This document shows positions 62,085 to 64,000 of a stretch of DNA of 64,000 nt, piece after piece. The position numbers and the translations under genes were made by a program. How positions within the stretch are numbered: the stretch's first letter is position 1; each line of letters begins with the position of its first letter. The notes under the pieces are model-generated. The model saw only the letters and a list, made by a program, of their open reading frames with translations, searched no databases and was not told where the DNA came from. The DNA is from Flavobacteriaceae bacterium (GTDB taxonomy: Bacteria; Bacteroidota; Bacteroidia; Flavobacteriales; Flavobacteriaceae): NCBI GenBank assembly GCA_021647885.1, contig JAKITV010000004.1, positions 26,092 to 90,091 on the forward strand. The letters run 5' to 3'.

Positions 62085-63278
62085 ATGAAAAATAATTTAT
62101 TCTTAGGATTATTTGTTTTCACAATACTCCTTAATTCATGCTCAACCGATGGTACAGCAGATATCATTATCAATGACAATAGCATCACTAATAATGGAGA
62201 TGGCGGAAATAATGGAGCTCAAAGTATCTTTTTGTCTGGAACTTATAACGAAGATTTAACTTTAGATGCCAATAACAACTATAAAGTTAATGGCTCATTA
62301 ATTATGGCCGCAGGAACTACACTTACAATTCCAGCAGGTATAACTGTTGAAGCACTTGCTGCTGGATCGGATGTTTATATCGCCATTTCTCAAGGCGCAA
62401 AAATTATGGCTAGCGGAACAGCCGATAATCCTATTGTTTTTACATCAGATGCATCTACACCTCAAGCTGGAGATTGGGGTGGATTGATACTTTTGGGAAG
62501 AGCGCCAATAAACTCGGTTTCTGGCACAGCAACTTCCACTTCAGAAATTGCCAGTTTACCTTATGGCGGAACTGATGCTGCAGATAATTCCGGTGTAATT
62601 CGCTATATGCGTATTGAATATTCAGGAGGAGCAGCTGATGGTCAATCTGAAAATAATGGCTTTTCTTTTTATGGTGTCGGTAATGGTACAACCGTAGAGT
62701 ATATTCAAGCCTACGAAGGGAAAGATGATGGTGTAGAGTTTTTTGGAGGTACCGTTAATGTAAATTATATTTCTGTTATTAATGCTCAAGATGATTCTAT
62801 TGACTGGACTGAAGGCTATTCGGGCACAATCACAAATGCTTATGTAAAACATGGAGCTATCCATGATAAAGGAGTAGAAGCTGATGGCTTTAATACAGAT
62901 ATTGGAAATAACTCAAATCCATTGTTCTTTTCTAAACCTACTATAAACAACTTAACAATTATTGGTTTAGGATCGGCATCAGGAAGTGAAGCTGTTAGGT
63001 TGAGAGCAGGAACACAAGGGATATTTAATAACTTTATTATTGAAGGGTTTGCTGAAGGATTTGATCTTGATGGCGATTTAGGTGATAGTCCTACAGGAGC
63101 AGGTGTATTAAGCAATGACTTACAGGTAACAGGTATTACCTTTACAGATGTAACGTTAAAAATAAAAAATGATACTGGCGAAACATTTACAGAAACAGAT
63201 TTTATCTCTGGTGATGGCGATGGAACAGGTACCGATTATGCTACTTGGGGAGCAAATTGGACTATAGGAAATAACTAA
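62085..63278 (+). CDS. Beta-helix lipoprotein, partner of the TonB receptor
   Basis: 397 residues. Lipobox LLNSC (Cys19), then an Asp/Asn/Gly-rich linker (about 22-50). The body has features of a right-handed parallel beta-helix: GDWGGLILLGRAPINS, RYMRIEYSGGAADGQ, FYGVGNGTTVEYIQAYEGKD, DDGVEFFGGTV and DDSIDWTEGYSGTI, with rungs of about 20-25 residues. Such proteins bind or process ligands at the cell surface. It is cotranscribed with the receptor (46 bp gap) and closed by a strong terminator. The ligand is unknown; nothing in it looks catalytic. Confidence 0.85.
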   Translation: MKNNLFLGLFVFTILLNSCSTDGTADIIINDNSITNNGDGGNNGAQSIFLSGTYNEDLTLDANNNYKVNGSLIMAAGTTLTIPAGITVEALAAGSDVYIAISQGAKIMASGTADNPIVFTSDASTPQAGDWGGLILLGRAPINSVSGTATSTSEIASLPYGGTDAADNSGVIRYMRIEYSGGAADGQSENNGFSFYGVGNGTTVEYIQAYEGKDDGVEFFGGTVNVNYISVINAQDDSIDWTEGYSGTITNAYVKHGAIHDKGVEADGFNTDIGNNSNPLFFSKPTINNLTIIGLGSASGSEAVRLRAGTQGIFNNFIIEGFAEGFDLDGDLGDSPTGAGVLSNDLQVTGITFTDVTLKIKNDTGETFTETDFISGDGDGTGTDYATWGANWTIGNN

Positions 63279-63298
63279 ACCCGAAAGAACTAAAAATA

Positions 63299-63327
63299 AA
63301 AAAGCATCCTTATTCAGGATGCTTTTT
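63299..63327. terminator. Bidirectional terminator between convergent genes
   Basis: AAAAAGCATCCT, loop TATTC, AGGATGCTTTTT: a perfect 12-bp stem with A and T tracts on both sides, between the lipoprotein gene (plus) and the MORN protein gene (minus). Confidence 0.92.
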
Positions 63328-63345
63328 CGCTTTTTCTTAAAACGC

Positions 63346-63702
63346 TTAATTACTAATAGCTAAAGGGTTTTTATTTTCCCATTCAACTACGCTTGCAACA
63401 GCATTGTTATTATAATCTACTTCTTTTAAAGTGGTGTCATTCCAATAAAACCACTTGCCGACTTTTTTCCCATTATCATAATTTGCAGAAACTAACTTCT
63501 TGCCTTGTGTATTAAAACTTAACCATTCACCGTGTAACTTTCCATCTAAAGTATAAGTACCTGTTTGACTTACAACTCCATTGTCATGATAATACGTTAC
63601 ATCAATTAAATTTGTGGTTTTATTAAGTTTTAAATCTCTCTTTTGCTGCGCAAAAGAAAACACACTAATTAAAAAGACAAGTAAAAAAATGGTGTTCTTC
63701 AT
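63346..63702 (-). CDS. Secreted MORN-repeat (YwqK-like) protein
   Basis: 118 residues. Signal peptide MKNTIFLLVFLISVFSFAQ. The mature part has MORN-type repeats: YHDNGVVSQTGTYTLDGK, HGEWLSFNTQGKKLVSANYD and NGKKVGKWFYWNDTTLKEVD, each about 22 residues. This 'G..hGeW..y...G' pattern is often labelled YwqK-type antitoxin, but with an export signal and no toxin gene nearby a structural or binding role at the envelope is more likely. A heptamer array lies about 50 bp upstream, although its orientation is opposite. Confidence 0.85.
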   Translation of the reverse strand: MKNTIFLLVFLISVFSFAQQKRDLKLNKTTNLIDVTYYHDNGVVSQTGTYTLDGKLHGEWLSFNTQGKKLVSANYDNGKKVGKWFYWNDTTLKEVDYNNNAVASVVEWENKNPLAISN

Positions 63703-64000
63703 AATTATTGGGATTTAAAATTATTTAATATTGCTAATATAAAGACTAGTTAACATTAAATCAACATATACATAACATTAAATTAACATTAAAGCCGCAA
63801 CATCTTCTTTGTTAATGATTTATATTATTAACTAAATAATAATAAAGTTTAATATTTAATTAATATTAGGATTACACTAATGTCATTTTAGAATTAGATA
63901 TTAGCACTGTCTTAAGACAAAATGTTTAGTATTTCATATAATCTATTAGTTTTTGTCGACTACATTATCATGAATTCTAAGGACTGCCTTTGGCCAAGGC
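63703..64000. other. Intergenic region at the right edge
   Basis: AT-rich, about 300 bp. It holds the heptamer array (63750-63789). An ATG at 63970 opens a frame for the last 10 codons of the window, but this is too short to support a gene. No other ORF or hairpin of note is visible. Confidence 0.5.
63750..63789. promoter_or_regulatory. Four-unit Pho-box-like array with exact 11-bp period
   Basis: TTAACAT (63750), TCAACAT (63761), ATAACAT (63772) and TTAACAT (63783), each followed by a 4-bp spacer (TAAA, ATAC, TAAA, TAAA). The direct-repeat heptamer plus 4 bp equals one helix turn, as in PhoB and related response-regulator sites. The regulated gene may lie to the right, beyond the window, or be the MORN protein gene to the left. 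Confidence 0.65.

Noticed and set aside
63346..63702. Toxin-antitoxin function for the MORN-repeat protein
   Set aside because: The YwqK-type label is common, but the protein has a signal peptide and no toxin gene is adjacent.
63970..64000. Start of a gene at the right edge
   Set aside because: Only 10 codons are visible and no promoter box precedes the ATG at a suitable distance, so it cannot be supported.

Overview
The window is AT-rich chromosomal DNA of a Bacteroidota, almost certainly a marine-type member of the Flavobacteriaceae. The signs are: TonB receptors with carboxypeptidase-like N-terminal domains; lipoproteins; ExbB/ExbD/ExbD sets; the DUF2723 membrane protein; 2-oxoglutarate dehydrogenase genes in odhA-odhB order; a Sec/lipoprotein-type (clade II) nitrous oxide reductase; and promoters of the Bacteroidota type (TTTG, about 19-22 bp, then TANNTTTG) instead of the E. 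coli type. No phage, insertion sequence, CRISPR array or rRNA operon is visible.

Layout. 1-10.7 kb (mostly minus strand): a cut-off gene, polA, a small secreted protein, glycosylasparaginase, a membrane phosphoesterase (plus), a cysteine-less thioredoxin (plus), a polysaccharide deacetylase and a DUF2723 protein. 10.8-15.5 kb (plus): tRNA-Gln, then rimP-nusA-infB behind a leader that contains a perfect intrinsic-terminator hairpin. 15.6-20 kb (minus): exbB-membrane protein-exbD-exbD, tRNA-Ser, L-asparaginase and TatD. 20-21.4 kb (plus): a retropepsin-like protease, a NarL-type response regulator and a 33-residue membrane peptide. 21.5-25.5 kb (minus): odhB and odhA.

25.6-37.3 kb is the most distinctive part. 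An Rrf2 regulator with three cysteines faces a nitrous oxide respiration cluster: cytochrome c, fasciclin lipoprotein, nosZ, an uncharacterised membrane protein, nosL, nosD, nosF and nosY. The cluster continues on the same strand into four genes that look like a copper-supply module: a CxMxGxxHxxLH lipoprotein, a CNGKC small protein, a Met/His-rich lipoprotein, and a TonB receptor carrying the CxxxM and HxM elements known from the copper receptor OprC/NosA. A perfect 22-bp palindrome overlaps the -7 element of the first nos promoter.

37.3-45.8 kb: a hypothetical protein and a short-chain prenyl synthase (minus), a 168-bp MITE-like inverted repeat, then a TetR-TolC-adaptor-RND efflux operon with a clear operator around its -33 box. 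45.8-50.8 kb (minus): a TonB receptor, a lipoprotein and an aminotransferase. 51-57.4 kb: aspS, a ClC channel, a small membrane protein, tadA and dxs. 57.7-64 kb: dgt, then a TonB receptor plus beta-helix lipoprotein preceded by Pho-box-like heptamers at 11-bp spacing, then a MORN-type secreted protein. A second, more regular 11-bp heptamer array lies at 63750-63789, which suggests a phosphate-responsive locus continuing to the right.

A window-wide observation is that several genes (tatD, the prenyl synthase, dxs, the CNGKC gene) have a TANNTTTG box exactly 4 nt before the start codon, as expected for leaderless mRNAs. Promoter and operator calls rest on motif reading only. Gene functions rest on recognised motifs, without database searches.
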